Assembly (NCBI RefSeq): GCF_001889605.1
Contig: NZ_CP018171.1
Location: forward strand, 558,001-622,000
Length of the DNA: 64,000 nucleotides
DNA from: Aquibium oceanicum
Lineage (GTDB): Bacteria; Pseudomonadota; Alphaproteobacteria; Rhizobiales; Rhizobiaceae
Direction of reading: 5' to 3'
Below the pieces are notes generated by a model, which did no database searches, was not told the DNA's origin, and saw only the letters and a list, made by a program, of their open reading frames with translations. The position numbers and the translations under genes were made by a program. Every line of letters begins with the position of its first letter. Positions within the stretch are counted from its first letter, which is position 1. This document shows positions 38,303 to 47,869 of this stretch, in pieces.

Positions 38303-38638
38303 TCAGCCGCCGACGTGCCCGAGACGGCCGAGGCGCCGAGAGGGCCTGCGCCCGATGAGATAGAACAGCAGGGACAGCACCAGGAAGACGGCGAAGCCCG
38401 GCAGGGTCAGGATCGTCACCACGACCGGATCCCAGATCGCGGGCAGAAGGTATCGCTGCACCATTGCCTGCGCCAGGTTCAGCGTGTCGGGAGAGACAGC
38501 GTACCAGCTCGATCCGAGCGGCGTCAGCACGATGTCGTTCGCCGCGACCGACCGGGTCGCATCGATCACCGCCATGATCACGGCGACGGCGAGAGCCAGC
38601 ACCGAGAACAGTCTGAAGAAGAACCTGATGACTGCCAT
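38303..38638 (-). CDS. Small two-helix membrane protein, unknown function
   Basis: This 111-residue protein has two membrane helices: IRFFFRLFSVLALAVAVIMAVIDATRS at the N-terminus and VVTILTLPGFAVFLVLSLLFYLIGRRP near the C-terminus. A periplasmic loop between them holds IVLTPLGSSWYAVSPDTLNLAQAMVQRYL. The last residues are basic. It resembles conserved uncharacterised rhizobial membrane proteins; I know no function. ATG 38638 follows GGCAGGAT and places the first helix at the N-terminus. It lies 21 bp upstream of msrA and may be cotranscribed. Confidence 0.75.
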   Translation of the reverse strand: MAVIRFFFRLFSVLALAVAVIMAVIDATRSVAANDIVLTPLGSSWYAVSPDTLNLAQAMVQRYLLPAIWDPVVVTILTLPGFAVFLVLSLLFYLIGRRPSRRLGRLGHVGG

Positions 38639-38993
38639 AGATCCTGCCACCGTCTGCGACGGCACGTCCTTTGGCCCCCGACATATGGCCGCCGCCGTCG
38701 CGGTTCAATCGGATCACGATGTTTTGTCAAGCCGCCGGCCGGGTCGGGACGTCCCCCTGGGCCGCGGCACGTCCGGTCCGGTCACCACATTCCCGCCAGT
38801 GTTTACTGCCAAGCGGGGCCTTCCGGCGGCGCGTTTCGCCGCAAACTCGTTCGATGGTATCAACGCTCGCGAGCGTGCGCACATTGACCCGTGCACCTCA
38901 TCGCGATAAGCGCAAGCGTCGATTTTCCCGCTGGAGGCAGGGCGGGACGGCAGGATGGATCGGCGCTTCGCCGGCGGCAGCGGGAAGGAATAC
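38639..38993. other. 355-bp region between the small membrane protein and fabA
   Basis: No credible coding region is visible on either strand. It must hold the divergent promoters of the membrane protein-msrA unit and of fabA-fabB-fabI. A 14-bp palindrome is at 38863-38876. A TTGACC at 38884-38889 with a poor TAAGCG 17 bp on could be the fabA promoter, weakly. Confidence 0.6.
38863..38876. promoter_or_regulatory. 14-bp palindrome upstream of the fab operon
   Basis: ACGCTCGCGAGCGT is a perfect palindrome located about 118 bp before the fabA ATG and just upstream of a weak -35-like TTGACC. It is a candidate operator for a dimeric regulator of unsaturated fatty acid synthesis. No regulator gene is adjacent; assignment is by position only. 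Confidence 0.4.
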
Positions 38994-39509
38994 ATGGCGG
39001 ACCGGAAATCGAGCTACGGTTATGAGGAACTGCTCGCCTGCGCACGCGGCGAGCTGTTCGGACCGGGCAACGCGCAATTGCCGGCTCCGCCGATGCTGAT
39101 GTTCGATCGGATCACGGAGATCTCCGAGACCGGCGGCGCGCACGGCAAGGGCTGCATCCGGGCGGAGTTCGACATCAAGCCCGACCTCTGGTTCTTCGCC
39201 TGCCATTTCATCGGCAATCCGATCATGCCCGGCTGCCTCGGCCTCGACGCCATGTGGCAGATGACGGGCTTCTATCTCGGCTGGCTGGGTGAGCCCGGCA
39301 AGGGCATGGCGCTCTCCACCGGCGAGGTGAAGTTCAAGGGAATGGTCACGCCGTCGGTCAAGCTCGTCGAGTACGGCGTCGACTTCAAGCGCGTCATGCG
39401 CGGACGGCTGGTACTGGGCATCGCCGACGGCTGGCTGAAGGCCGACGGAGAGACCATCTACCAGGCAACGGACCTCAAGGTCGGCCTGTCGAAACAGAGC
39501 GCGGCCTGA
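38994..39509 (+). CDS. fabA: 3-hydroxydecanoyl-ACP dehydratase/isomerase
   Basis: This 171-residue enzyme dehydrates 3-hydroxydecanoyl-ACP and isomerises the double bond, the branch point to unsaturated fatty acids. The active site is H71 in [21 protein letters not shown] with D85, matching E. coli H70 and D84. Start ATG 38994 has GGGAAGGA upstream and gives the usual length; the frame extends 13 codons further. It leads the fabA-fabB-fabI operon. Confidence 0.97.
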   Translation: MADRKSSYGYEELLACARGELFGPGNAQLPAPPMLMFDRITEISETGGAHGKGCIRAEFDIKPDLWFFACHFIGNPIMPGCLGLDAMWQMTGFYLGWLGEPGKGMALSTGEVKFKGMVTPSVKLVEYGVDFKRVMRGRLVLGIADGWLKADGETIYQATDLKVGLSKQSAA

Positions 39510-39575
39510 TCGGCCATCGATGAGTTCAGGTCGCAGTCGCGGTTCGCAAGGCCGCGCAGCGGGAAGGAGCCCAAC

Positions 39576-40793
39576 ATGAGACGCGTCGTCGTGACCGGTC
39601 TTGGTATCGTGTCCTCGATAGGCAACAACGCCGATGAGGTGCAGGCGTCCCTGCGCGATGCCCGCTCGGGCATCAGCTTCTCCGATTCCTTTGCCGAGCA
39701 CGGGTTCCGCTGCCAGGTATGGGGCAATCCCACCCTCGATCCCGCCGAGCTCGTCGACCGCCGCGCCATGCGCTTCCTCTCCAAGGGCGCGGGCTGGAAC
39801 CATGTCGCCATGGAACAGGCGATCGCCGACGCGGGGCTGGAATCCTCCGACGTCACCAACGAGCGCACCGGCATCATCATGGGGTCCGGCGGACCCTCGA
39901 CGAAGACGATCGTCGAAGCCGCCGAAACCACGGTCAAGAACGGCAGCCCCAAGCGCATCGGCCCCTTCGCCGTGCCCAAGGCGATGTCGTCGACCGCCTC
40001 GGCGACGCTCGCCACCTGGTTCAAGATCCACGGCGTGAACTATTCGATCTCGTCGGCCTGCTCCACCTCGGCGCATTGCATCGGCAATGCCTACGAGCTC
40101 ATCCAGTGGGGCAAGCAGGACGTCGTCTTCGCCGGCGGCCACGAAGACCTCGACTGGACCATGTCGAACCTCTTCGACGCCATGGGCGCCATGTCGTCGA
40201 AGTTCAACGACCGTGCCGCGGTCGCCTCGCGCGCCTACGACATCGCGCGCGACGGTTTCGTCATCGCCGGCGGCGCGGGCGTGCTGATCCTCGAAGAGCT
40301 GGAGCACGCCAAGGCGCGCGGCGCGAAGATCTACGCCGAAATCGTCGGCTACGGCGCCACCTCCGACGGCTACGACATGGTCGCGCCGTCCGGGGAGGGC
40401 GCCGTCCGCTGCATGAAGCAGGCCATCGCCACCGTCGACGGAAAGGTCGACTACATCAACACCCACGGCACCTCCACGCCGGTCGGCGACCAGCGCGAGA
40501 TGGGCGCCGTGCGCGAGGTGTTCGGCGACGAAATCCCGCACATCTCCTCCACCAAGTCGCTGACGGGCCATTCGCTCGGCGCCGCCGGCGTGCAGGAATC
40601 GATCTACTCCATCCTCATGATGCAGGGCGGCTTCATCGGCGAGAGCGCCCATATCGAGGAACTCGATCCCGAGTTCGAGGGCCTGCCGATCGTGCGCAAG
40701 CGGATCGACGATGCCAGGATCGATACCGTCCTTTCCAACTCGTTCGGCTTCGGCGGAACGAACGCGACCCTCGTGTTCCAGCGCTACGCATAG
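39576..40793 (+). CDS. fabB: 3-oxoacyl-ACP synthase I
   Basis: This 405-residue condensing enzyme elongates the cis-3-enoyl product of FabA. The Cys-His-His triad is visible: C162 in [10 protein letters not shown], a His in [11 protein letters not shown] and a His in [10 protein letters not shown]. Length and N-terminus ([17 protein letters not shown]) match FabB/KAS I. It lies 66 bp after fabA with AAGGAG before the ATG and 12 bp before fabI. Confidence 0.97.
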   Translation: MRRVVVTGLGIVSSIGNNADEVQASLRDARSGISFSDSFAEHGFRCQVWGNPTLDPAELVDRRAMRFLSKGAGWNHVAMEQAIADAGLESSDVTNERTGIIMGSGGPSTKTIVEAAETTVKNGSPKRIGPFAVPKAMSSTASATLATWFKIHGVNYSISSACSTSAHCIGNAYELIQWGKQDVVFAGGHEDLDWTMSNLFDAMGAMSSKFNDRAAVASRAYDIARDGFVIAGGAGVLILEELEHAKARGAKIYAEIVGYGATSDGYDMVAPSGEGAVRCMKQAIATVDGKVDYINTHGTSTPVGDQREMGAVREVFGDEIPHISSTKSLTGHSLGAAGVQESIYSILMMQGGFIGESAHIEELDPEFEGLPIVRKRIDDARIDTVLSNSFGFGGTNATLVFQRYA

Positions 40794-40805
40794 GACTTTT
40801 CCGTC

Positions 40806-41606
40806 ATGCAGGACCTGATGAAAGGCAAGCGCGGGCTCGTCATGGGCGTCGCGAACGACCATTCGCTCGCCTGGGGCATCGCCCGGCGCCTGCGCGAGCA
40901 GGGCGCCGAGATGGCCTTCACCTACCAGGGCGAGGCCTTCGGTCGCCGCGTGAAGCCGCTGGCGGAGGAAGTCGGCGCGAAGCTGATCCTGCCTTGCGAC
41001 GTCGAGGACGGCGCTTCCATCGATTCCGTCTTCGACGCCCTGAAGACCGAGTGGGGCGGCATGGATTTCATCGTCCATGCGATCGGCTTCTCGGACAAGA
41101 ACGAGCTCAAGGGCCGCTACGCCGACACCACGCGCGAGAACTTCGTGCGCACCATGGTGATCTCGTGTTTCTCCTTCACCGAGGTGGCACGCCGGTCGGC
41201 GGAGCTGATGCAGTCCGGCGGCGCGATGCTGACCCTCACCTATGCCGGCTCGATGCGCGTCATGCCGAACTACAACGTCATGGGCGTCGCCAAGGCTGGC
41301 CTCGAGGCGAGCGTCCGCTATCTCGCCAACGATTTTGGGCCCGGCGGCATCCGCGTCAACGCGATCTCCGCCGGCCCCGTGCGCACGCTCGCCGGCGCCG
41401 GCATCAGCGACGCGCGCCACATGTTCTCCTACCAGGCGCGCAATTCGCCGCTGCGCCGCACGGTCAACATCGACGAGGTCGGCGGATCGGCGCTCTACCT
41501 GCTTTCGGATCTCGCGAGCGGCGTCACCGGCGAGGTCCACTACGTCGACAGCGGCTATCACATCGTATCGATGCCGGTGCTCGATCAGTTGAAGAAGCTG
41601 GAATGA
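40806..41606 (+). CDS. fabI: Enoyl-ACP reductase FabI
   Basis: This 266-residue NADH-dependent reductase completes each elongation cycle. The FabI form of the SDR motif is present: GVANDHSLAWGIARRL near the N-terminus, HAIGFSDKNEL, and the catalytic Tyr and Lys in MPNYNVMGVAKAGLEASVRYL (Y and K six residues apart). Its position as third gene after fabA and fabB is characteristic of rhizobia. This is the target type inhibited by triclosan. A 6-bp inverted repeat follows but no T-run, so termination is uncertain. Confidence 0.96.
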   Translation: MQDLMKGKRGLVMGVANDHSLAWGIARRLREQGAEMAFTYQGEAFGRRVKPLAEEVGAKLILPCDVEDGASIDSVFDALKTEWGGMDFIVHAIGFSDKNELKGRYADTTRENFVRTMVISCFSFTEVARRSAELMQSGGAMLTLTYAGSMRVMPNYNVMGVAKAGLEASVRYLANDFGPGGIRVNAISAGPVRTLAGAGISDARHMFSYQARNSPLRRTVNIDEVGGSALYLLSDLASGVTGEVHYVDSGYHIVSMPVLDQLKKLE

Positions 41607-41676
41607 CCGTCAAAAAAGGCCGTTTCGTAGAATTTTAGGATTCGCGGAACCGAATCTTCAAAGTTCCTCCGCTAGG

Positions 41677-43236
41677 GTGCATGTGCAAGTGAAAGGCATT
41701 TTGCAGATGCAGCCAGTGAAGAATCCGAATCGGTCGCCGCTTTTCAGGTTGATCACGATCGCCAGTGCGGGTCTGGGCAGCCTGATCATCGGGCTGTGGG
41801 CGTTCGAGCTCGGACTTGGCGGGAACCTGCGGGAAATGCCCCCGCAGATGATCGGCGGCGTCATCGCCGCGCTTTGCGCCCTGGCGGCCGCCGGTACCGC
41901 GCTTTCCTTCTTCGCGGGCGTGGACGAATCCGCCAGCTTCGTCTTCCAGGAAACCCAGGTCGACAAGCTCTCCGGCTTTCATTCCCGCACCGCCATGATC
42001 GGCAAGATCGCCGAAGCCGCCATCGCGACCGTGCGCAGCGGCGAACCCGTCTACATGATCGACGTCGACATCGACCGGTTCAAGCAGATCAACGATGCGA
42101 TCGGCTACAGCCAGGGCGACCAGCTCATTCGCGCCTTTTCGCGCCGGCTGAAGAAGAGCCTTCCCGACGGTGTCGTCCTGGGGCGCATCGGCGCCGGCGA
42201 GTTCGCCGTTCTCGTGCCGGAAAGCAAGGTCGTGGATCGCATCGACCGGATGATCGACCGGCTCATCGACGAGATGACCAAGCCCTACCGCCTTCCCACG
42301 CACCAGCAGACGGTCAACCTGTCGGCCGGCCTGGTGGCGCTGCCGAAGGACGGAAACGACCCGGTCATGCTTCTTCGCCGCTCGAACCTCGCGCTCCAGA
42401 ACGCGCGCGCCTCCGGCATCGGCGGCTGGGCAGTGTTCAGCTCCGAGATGGGACAGGTGGCCGAGCACCGCCAGTGGATCGAGTCCGAACTGCACGCGGC
42501 CTTCCAGCGTGGCGATTTCGACCTTCACTACCAGCCGCAGATGGACCTCATGAAAGGCCGCATCGTCGGCTATGAGGCGCTGCTGCGCTGGAACCACCCC
42601 GAGCGCGGCGCAATCTCCCCGATGGAATTCGTGCCGATCGCCGAGGAAACCGGCATGATCGGCCCGATCGGCGAATGGGTGCTGCACAAGGCCTGCGAGG
42701 ACGCCAGGATCTTGCCGGACGACTGCTTCGTCGCGGTCAACATCTCGCCCGTCCAGTTCATGACCAAGGATTTCGTCCGCTACGTCCGTTCCGTTCTCGA
42801 AAAGACCGGCCTCGACGCCAGCCGTCTCGAGCTGGAAGTCACCGAGACGGCGATGATGCAGGACAAGGAGCGCGCCGCCGCGATCCTGCGCGAGCTCTCC
42901 GAACTCGGCATCTCGGTCGCCGTCGACGATTTCGGCACCGGCTATTCCAACCTGTCCTACCTGATGGACTTCACCTTCCAGAAGCTGAAGATCGACAAGT
43001 CCTTCGTCAGCCGCATCGAGAAGGACAATGGCGGCGCCGTCGTCTCGACGATCGTCGGGCTGTCGCGGGCGCTCGGCGTCCACACCATCGCCGAGGGCGT
43101 GGAGACGGAGGACCAGGCGACGCTGCTGCGTGCTGCCGGTTGCGACGTCTTCCAGGGCTATCTCTACGGAAAGCCCGCGCCGCTCGTCATCCGCGACGGC
43201 GAGGCGATCGAAGTGCGGCGCGTAGCAGTGCACTGA
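41677..43236 (+). CDS. Membrane c-di-GMP phosphodiesterase with degenerate GGDEF and intact EAL
   Basis: This protein of about 519 residues has two N-terminal membrane helices (about 25-48 and 57-80), a GGDEF domain (about 95-260) and an EAL domain (about 270-510). The cyclase signature reads GAGEF instead of GGDEF, so cyclase activity is unlikely, though GTP binding may allow allosteric control. The EAL domain keeps YEALLRW, the metal-binding DDFGTGYSNLSYL, KIDKSF and EGVET, so c-di-GMP hydrolysis is expected. Start may be GTG 41677 or ATG 41707. It lies about 70 bp after fabI and converges with the methyltransferase gene. Confidence 0.93.
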   Translation: MHVQVKGILQMQPVKNPNRSPLFRLITIASAGLGSLIIGLWAFELGLGGNLREMPPQMIGGVIAALCALAAAGTALSFFAGVDESASFVFQETQVDKLSGFHSRTAMIGKIAEAAIATVRSGEPVYMIDVDIDRFKQINDAIGYSQGDQLIRAFSRRLKKSLPDGVVLGRIGAGEFAVLVPESKVVDRIDRMIDRLIDEMTKPYRLPTHQQTVNLSAGLVALPKDGNDPVMLLRRSNLALQNARASGIGGWAVFSSEMGQVAEHRQWIESELHAAFQRGDFDLHYQPQMDLMKGRIVGYEALLRWNHPERGAISPMEFVPIAEETGMIGPIGEWVLHKACEDARILPDDCFVAVNISPVQFMTKDFVRYVRSVLEKTGLDASRLELEVTETAMMQDKERAAAILRELSELGISVAVDDFGTGYSNLSYLMDFTFQKLKIDKSFVSRIEKDNGGAVVSTIVGLSRALGVHTIAEGVETEDQATLLRAAGCDVFQGYLYGKPAPLVIRDGEAIEVRRVAVH

Positions 43237-43292
43237 GCGCCGGAGCTTGTCTCCCGAAAGCGCCGCGCCGAAACATCGCGACGCCTTTCACG

Positions 43293-44309
43293 TCAGCGCT
43301 TCGCCCACAACACCTTGAATCGGTCGTCGCGGCAGGTTTCGCCGGAGGCGGCAAAACCGCTGGCCAGCGCCGCCTCGTAGGGCAGCCCCCGGTTCGCCAC
43401 CAGGAATAGACGCCCTCCCGGTTTGAGCGCCGCCGACGCGGCGCGGATCATCCCCTGGCCGATCCCCGGTTCCGCCGCCCTTCCCTGATGGAACGGCGGG
43501 TTCATCACGATGAAATCGTAATTCCGCTCCACCTTCTCCTGCAAGAGGTCGCGCCAGAAGAAGCCCTTCGGTAAGGACGCTCCGGCCTCTGCAAGATTCC
43601 GTTTGGCCGCCTCCAGCGAAGCGAAGTCCACCTCGAAGAGATCGAGCCCCGTGATCCCGCCGTCGCGCGCCAGCACCTCGCTCGAAAGATAGCCCCATCC
43701 CGCGCCGAAATCGGCGACGCGGCCGGCGATCGTCAGCGGCAGGTTTTCCGCCAGCAGCCGCGACGCCGGATCGATCCGGTCGTGCGAGAACATGCCGGGC
43801 GCGGTGTGGAAGCGACCCTCCACGAGCGTCGGGTCGGGATCGCGCATGAGATCCGACCCTTCAAGGTCGGCGTCCGCCGGCCGGGAGAACCAGAAGACCA
43901 CCCCGTGATGCTTCGACAGGCGGTCGATCGTCACTTCGCCGGAAACGCGCTTTCGAAAACTGTCCACGCCGTCCTGTTTGGTACCGGCAACCGCGATCGT
44001 CGCGCCGGGCCTCGTCCTGCCCAAGGCCTCGCGCAGCCAGGCTTCGTTTTGGCCCCTGTGCCGGTCGAGAAGGATCAGCGCCAGGTCGTAGTCCCGTCCC
44101 TCCGCCTCAGGCCGCACGTTGGCGCCTTCCCGCTTCAGCGCCAGGAAATCCGGACGAAATCCCTGCACGGCATCGAGGTGCGAACCGAAGTCGGAGGGCG
44201 GTCGAAAGCCGGGAGCGGCTCCAAGGAAGATGGCGCGCGTCCCCGCCGGGGCGGCGAGCGCTTCGGTCTCGAAGGGATGAAAGAGGGTCTTGGAAGCAGT
44301 GCCGGACAT
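43293..44309 (-). CDS. RsmC-like class I SAM methyltransferase
   Basis: This 338-residue protein has a duplicated methyltransferase layout like RsmC (16S rRNA m2G1207) and RlmG. The N-terminal half is degenerate; the C-terminal half has the SAM motif VADFGAGWGYLSSEVLA and the catalytic NPPFH motif of base N-methyltransferases (IVMNPPFHQGR), followed by LKPGGRLFLVAN. I chose ATG 44309 (MSGTASKTLF); the frame extends to a TTG inside the pnp terminator. Its position right after pnp is conserved in rhizobia, as far as I recall. Confidence 0.88.
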   Translation of the reverse strand: MSGTASKTLFHPFETEALAAPAGTRAIFLGAAPGFRPPSDFGSHLDAVQGFRPDFLALKREGANVRPEAEGRDYDLALILLDRHRGQNEAWLREALGRTRPGATIAVAGTKQDGVDSFRKRVSGEVTIDRLSKHHGVVFWFSRPADADLEGSDLMRDPDPTLVEGRFHTAPGMFSHDRIDPASRLLAENLPLTIAGRVADFGAGWGYLSSEVLARDGGITGLDLFEVDFASLEAAKRNLAEAGASLPKGFFWRDLLQEKVERNYDFIVMNPPFHQGRAAEPGIGQGMIRAASAALKPGGRLFLVANRGLPYEAALASGFAASGETCRDDRFKVLWAKR

Positions 44310-44325
44310 GCGGGGCCTGTCAATG

Positions 44326-44353
44326 AAAACGGGCGCGCCCAAAGGCGCGCCCG
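44326..44353 (-). terminator. Rho-independent terminator of pnp
   Basis: On the minus strand a 10-bp GC-rich stem (44353-44344 with 44339-44330, loop of 4) is followed by TTTT. It begins 26 bp after the pnp stop and ends just before the methyltransferase start. Confidence 0.8.
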
Positions 44354-44378
44354 CTGGAAACTCTCGTCTCGTGAAGCC

Positions 44379-46526
44379 TCAGGCGGCGTCTTCTTCGCCG
44401 TCCTGGCGCTTCTCGCGGACGATCTCCTTGCCGGTCTCCTGGTCGACGACCTTCATGGAGAGGCGGACCTTGCCGCGCTCGTCGAAGCCCATGAGCTTCA
44501 CGAACACCTTCTGGCCTTCCTTCACCACGTCGGTGGTCTTCTGGACGCGCTCCGGCGCCAGCTGCGAGATGTGCACGAGGCCGTCCTTCGGGCCGAAGAA
44601 GTTGACGAAGGCGCCGAAGTCGGCGGTCTTGACGACCGTGCCCTCGTAGATCTCGCCCACTTCCGGCTCCGCCACGATGGTGTGGATCCACTTCTTCGCC
44701 GCCTCGATCTCCTTGGCGTTCGAAGAGGCGATCTTCACCGTGCCGTCGTCCTCGATGTTGATCTTGGCGCCGGTCTTCTCGACGATCTCGCGGATGACCT
44801 TGCCGCCCGAGCCGATCACGTCACGGATCTTGTCGGTCGGGATGTTCATCACCTCGATGCGCGGGGCGAATTCGCCCAGTTCCGAACGGCCCTCGGTGAT
44901 CGCGTTGGCCATCTCGCCGAGGATGTGCTCGCGGCCGCCACGGGCCTGGTCGAGCGCCACTTTCATGATCTCCTCGGTGATGCCGGAGATCTTGATGTCC
45001 ATCTGCAGCGACGTGATGCCGCCCGTCGTTCCGGCCACCTTGAAGTCCATGTCGCCGAGATGGTCCTCGTCGCCGAGGATGTCGGACAGCACCGCGAAGC
45101 GCTCGTCTTCCTTGATCAGGCCCATGGCGATGCCCGCCACCGGCTTGGCCAGCGGAACGCCGGCATCCATCAGCGCCAGCGAGGTGCCGCAGACGGTCGC
45201 CATCGAGGACGAGCCGTTGGACTCCGTGATCTCGGAGACCACGCGCAGCGTGTAGGGGAACTGGTCCGCGGCCGGAAGCATCGGACGGATGGCGCGCCAG
45301 GCGAGCTTGCCGTGGCCGATCTCGCGGCGCCCGGGCGAACCCATGCGGCCGGTCTCGCCCACCGAATAGGGCGGGAAGTTGTAGTGCAGGAGGAAGGTCT
45401 CCTTGTAGGTGCCGGTGAGGGCATCCACGAACTGCTCGTCCTCGCCGGTGCCGAGCGTGGCGACCACGATCGCCTGCGTCTCGCCGCGGGTGAACACCGC
45501 CGAGCCGTGCGTGCGCGGCAGGACGCCCACTTCCGAGACGATCGGGCGGACCGTCTTGAGGTCGCGGCCATCGATGCGCGAACCGGTGTCGAGGATGTTC
45601 CAGCGCACGATCTTGGCCTGGAGTTCCTTGAACACGGTGCCGATCTGCTCGGACGTCCACTTGGCGTCCTCACCCTCGGCCGGCGCGAACGCCGCCTTCA
45701 CCTTCGCCTTCACCGCGTCGACGGCGGCGTAGCGCTGCTGCTTGTCGACATTCTTGTAGGCGGCGCGAAGCTCGTCCTCGGCGATCTTCAGCATCTCGGC
45801 TTCGAGTTGCGAATAGTCCGGAGGCGTGAAGTCGCGCGGCTCCTTGGCCGCCACTTCGGCCAGCTTGATGATCGCGTCGATCACCGGCTGGAACGCCTTG
45901 TGGCCGAACATGACAGCGCCGAGCATCACGTCTTCCGACAGTTCCTGGGCTTCGGATTCCACCATCAGCACGGCGTCGGAGGTGCCGGCCACGACGAGGT
46001 CGAGCTTGGATTCCGGCATTTCGTCGATGTGCGGGTTGAGCACGTACTCGCCGCCGATGAAGCCGACACGGGCGCCGCCGATCGGACCCATGAAGGGTAC
46101 GCCCGACAGCGTGAGGGCCGCCGAGGTGGCCACGATCGACAGGATGTCGGGATCGTTCTCGAGGTCGTGCTGCAGCACGGTGCAGACGATCTGCGTGTCG
46201 TTCTTGTAGCCGTCGGCGAAGAGCGGACGGATCGGCCGGTCGATGAGACGCGAGGTCAGCGTCTCCTTCTCGCTCGGACGGCCTTCGCGCTTGAAGAAGC
46301 CGCCGGGGATCTTGCCGGCCGCGAAGGTCTTTTCCTGGTAGTTGACGGTCAGCGGGAAGAAGTCGAGGCCGGGCTTCGGCTCCTTCATCGACACGACGGT
46401 GGCGAGCACGACGGTCTCGCCGTAGGTGGCGAGCACCGCGCCGTCAGCCTGGCGCGCGATCTTGCCGGTTTCGAGGATGAGCGGACGGCCGCCCCATTCG
46501 ATTTCCACTTTGTGGTGATTGAACAT
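44379..46526 (-). CDS. pnp: Polyribonucleotide nucleotidyltransferase (PNPase)
   Basis: This 715-residue phosphorolytic 3'-5' exoribonuclease acts in mRNA decay. Order of domains: first RNase PH unit (about 5-220, [13 protein letters not shown]), an alpha-helical segment, second RNase PH unit (about 325-550, with [16 protein letters not shown] and [16 protein letters not shown] containing catalytic aspartates), KH domain ([20 protein letters not shown]) and S1 domain ([20 protein letters not shown]). The ATG at 46526 begins [20 protein letters not shown]. It follows rpsO with 278 bp containing two strong hairpins. Confidence 0.97.
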   Translation of the reverse strand: MFNHHKVEIEWGGRPLILETGKIARQADGAVLATYGETVVLATVVSMKEPKPGLDFFPLTVNYQEKTFAAGKIPGGFFKREGRPSEKETLTSRLIDRPIRPLFADGYKNDTQIVCTVLQHDLENDPDILSIVATSAALTLSGVPFMGPIGGARVGFIGGEYVLNPHIDEMPESKLDLVVAGTSDAVLMVESEAQELSEDVMLGAVMFGHKAFQPVIDAIIKLAEVAAKEPRDFTPPDYSQLEAEMLKIAEDELRAAYKNVDKQQRYAAVDAVKAKVKAAFAPAEGEDAKWTSEQIGTVFKELQAKIVRWNILDTGSRIDGRDLKTVRPIVSEVGVLPRTHGSAVFTRGETQAIVVATLGTGEDEQFVDALTGTYKETFLLHYNFPPYSVGETGRMGSPGRREIGHGKLAWRAIRPMLPAADQFPYTLRVVSEITESNGSSSMATVCGTSLALMDAGVPLAKPVAGIAMGLIKEDERFAVLSDILGDEDHLGDMDFKVAGTTGGITSLQMDIKISGITEEIMKVALDQARGGREHILGEMANAITEGRSELGEFAPRIEVMNIPTDKIRDVIGSGGKVIREIVEKTGAKINIEDDGTVKIASSNAKEIEAAKKWIHTIVAEPEVGEIYEGTVVKTADFGAFVNFFGPKDGLVHISQLAPERVQKTTDVVKEGQKVFVKLMGFDERGKVRLSMKVVDQETGKEIVREKRQDGEEDAA

Positions 46527-46544
46527 GTTTCGTCTTTCATATGC

Positions 46545-46583
46545 GGAAAGGGGCCGCGCTCGTTCGGCGCGGGCAGCCTTTCC
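46545..46583 (-). promoter_or_regulatory. Structured leader hairpin upstream of pnp
   Basis: CCTTTCC (46577-46583) pairs with GGAAAGG (46545-46551), and inside it a further GC stem (CCGCGC with GCGCGG) forms, giving a long two-part hairpin 19 nt before the pnp ATG. In enterobacteria a leader duplex cut by RNase III mediates PNPase autoregulation; this structure is a plausible counterpart. Confidence 0.5.
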
Positions 46584-46761
46584 CCCTTGGCAGCGTTCGG
46601 GCCGAGCCACGGGCAAGACAACGGGAGGTCCGGAATGGGGCGCTCGTCGCGCGCTCCGGGCATCCTGCAATCCTGCCCCATGACCGGTCCATGGGCGGTT
46701 TCCGCGACAGCCACGTCTCTTCGGAAACCGGGCGGGCCTCGTTCGTCTCGGCCCGGATGGT

Positions 46762-46797
46762 CGGCCGGCGGCGCCCCTTTCGGAACGCCGCCGGCCG
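46762..46797 (-). terminator. 12-bp perfect hairpin between rpsO and pnp
   Basis: CGGCCGGCGGCG (46762-46773) and CGCCGCCGGCCG (46786-46797) form a perfect 12-bp stem with a 12-nt loop, 7 nt after the rpsO stop on the minus strand. There is no U-run, so it is more likely a 3'-end stabiliser or partial attenuator/processing site than a full terminator. Confidence 0.6.
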
Positions 46798-46804
46798 GAT
46801 GGTT

Positions 46805-47074
46805 CTAGCGACGCAGTCCGAGTCTCTCGATCAGCGTCTGGTAGCGCCCCTGGTCCTTCCTCTTCAGGTAGTCGAGGAGGGAGCGGCGCTGGGAGACCAG
46901 CTTCAGGAGGCCGCGCCGGGAATGGTTGTCCTTGGCATGGCCCTTGAAGTGTTCGGTCAGATTCTTGATGCGCTCCGACAGGATGGCGACCTGGACTTCG
47001 GGCGAACCCGTGTCGCCCGTCGCGGTCGCGTATTCCTTGAGCAGTTCCTGCTTGCGCTCGGCAGTAATCGACAT
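46805..47074 (-). CDS. rpsO: 30S ribosomal protein S15
   Basis: This 89-residue protein binds 16S rRNA at the three-way junction and bridges to the 50S subunit. The family sequence is complete: [36 protein letters not shown], then [26 protein letters not shown] and a C-terminal RLGLRR. The ATG at 47074 has GAAAGGAA upstream. It precedes pnp as in most bacteria, and a hairpin lies at the predicted start of its leader. Confidence 0.98.
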   Translation of the reverse strand: MSITAERKQELLKEYATATGDTGSPEVQVAILSERIKNLTEHFKGHAKDNHSRRGLLKLVSQRRSLLDYLKRKDQGRYQTLIERLGLRR

Positions 47075-47144
47075 CGTGTTCCTTTCTGTCTGTATCAGGA
47101 AAAGGTCGCCCACGGCCGGGATGTCGTCCAGCGGGGGCCGGGTA

Positions 47145-47182
47145 CACATGGCGCGAAAAAAGCGCGATGTGCGGCGCATATA
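47145..47182 (-). promoter_or_regulatory. rpsO promoter -10 and leader hairpin
   Basis: On the minus strand TATATG (47182-47177) is a good -10; the -35 is poor. Immediately after it a 10-bp stem with one mismatch (47171-47162 with 47154-47145, loop of 7 containing six U) would form at the 5' end of the transcript. S15 often represses its own translation by binding a leader structure, so this is a candidate. Confidence 0.4.
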
Positions 47183-47269
47183 GTGCAAAACGGGCGCGAA
47201 TGCCAGCGGTAAAACCTGGCGGACCTGACCGTGAGTGGCGGGCCTCCGCGTCCGCGGGCCGATGCCGGT

Positions 47270-47797
47270 TCAGTGGCCTTGGTCTTCCTCGCATTTCAGG
47301 TACGGGTCGAAGACCCACCCTTCCGAATTGTCGTCTGCAACGCGTTCCACCGCGTACCAGACTTTTCCGTTGTGCTTCTTCTCCTCGTACGGCCGGACGC
47401 GCACGCCATTGGTCCACGTGCCCAGTATCGAGCCGTTGGGTTCCTCGCGGATATTGAGCGGCGTGCCGGTCGGATCCGCCACGGTGCAGATCTTGCCCAT
47501 CTCGTCTTCGCCACCGCACCGCAGGTAGGCGCCGAAGACCCACCCCCACGCTTCCGCATACTTCGCCACGAGGGCCCAGCGCTTTCCGTCGTGATCGCGG
47601 TGCTCGATCACCTCCACCATCGAGCCCTTCTTCAGGCTCGACAGGATCTTTCCGTTCGGGCCTGCCCGGACGTTGAGCGGCGTTCCGGTCGGATCGACCA
47701 CCGTGCAGACCGGCGCGCCGCCGCAAGCCAGTGCTGAACCGGCGGGAATCCCACACGAAAGCACCAGTATCGCACCGGCGATGAGGAGTTTGGTCAT
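47270..47797 (-). CDS. Secreted protein with two SH3-like domains
   Basis: This 175-residue protein has a signal peptide ([23 protein letters not shown]) and two tandem bacterial SH3 repeats. They are marked by the near-identical segments [28 protein letters not shown] and [28 protein letters not shown], each closing with [10 protein letters not shown] or [10 protein letters not shown]. The paired cysteines in each repeat probably form disulfides in the periplasm. A role in binding peptidoglycan or protein partners is likely but unspecified. It sits between corA and rpsO on the same strand. Confidence 0.9.
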   Translation of the reverse strand: MTKLLIAGAILVLSCGIPAGSALACGGAPVCTVVDPTGTPLNVRAGPNGKILSSLKKGSMVEVIEHRDHDGKRWALVAKYAEAWGWVFGAYLRCGGEDEMGKICTVADPTGTPLNIREEPNGSILGTWTNGVRVRPYEEKKHNGKVWYAVERVADDNSEGWVFDPYLKCEEDQGH

Positions 47798-47869
47798 GGC
47801 GGTAGGTTTCCTGGGAGGAGGAAGAGCGGGCTCGTCGAGTCCCGCCCGTTGCCGCAGCGGCGTCCTCCC

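Noticed and set aside
41638-41655. Inverted repeat GATTCG/CGAATC after fabI as terminator
   Set aside because: Only a 6-bp stem with no following T-run; too weak to call.
43782-46808. A 1008-codon plus-strand open frame opposite pnp
   Set aside because: Shadow of pnp in GC-rich sequence; the translation is His/Arg/Leu-rich with no domain, and the pnp frame is fully supported.
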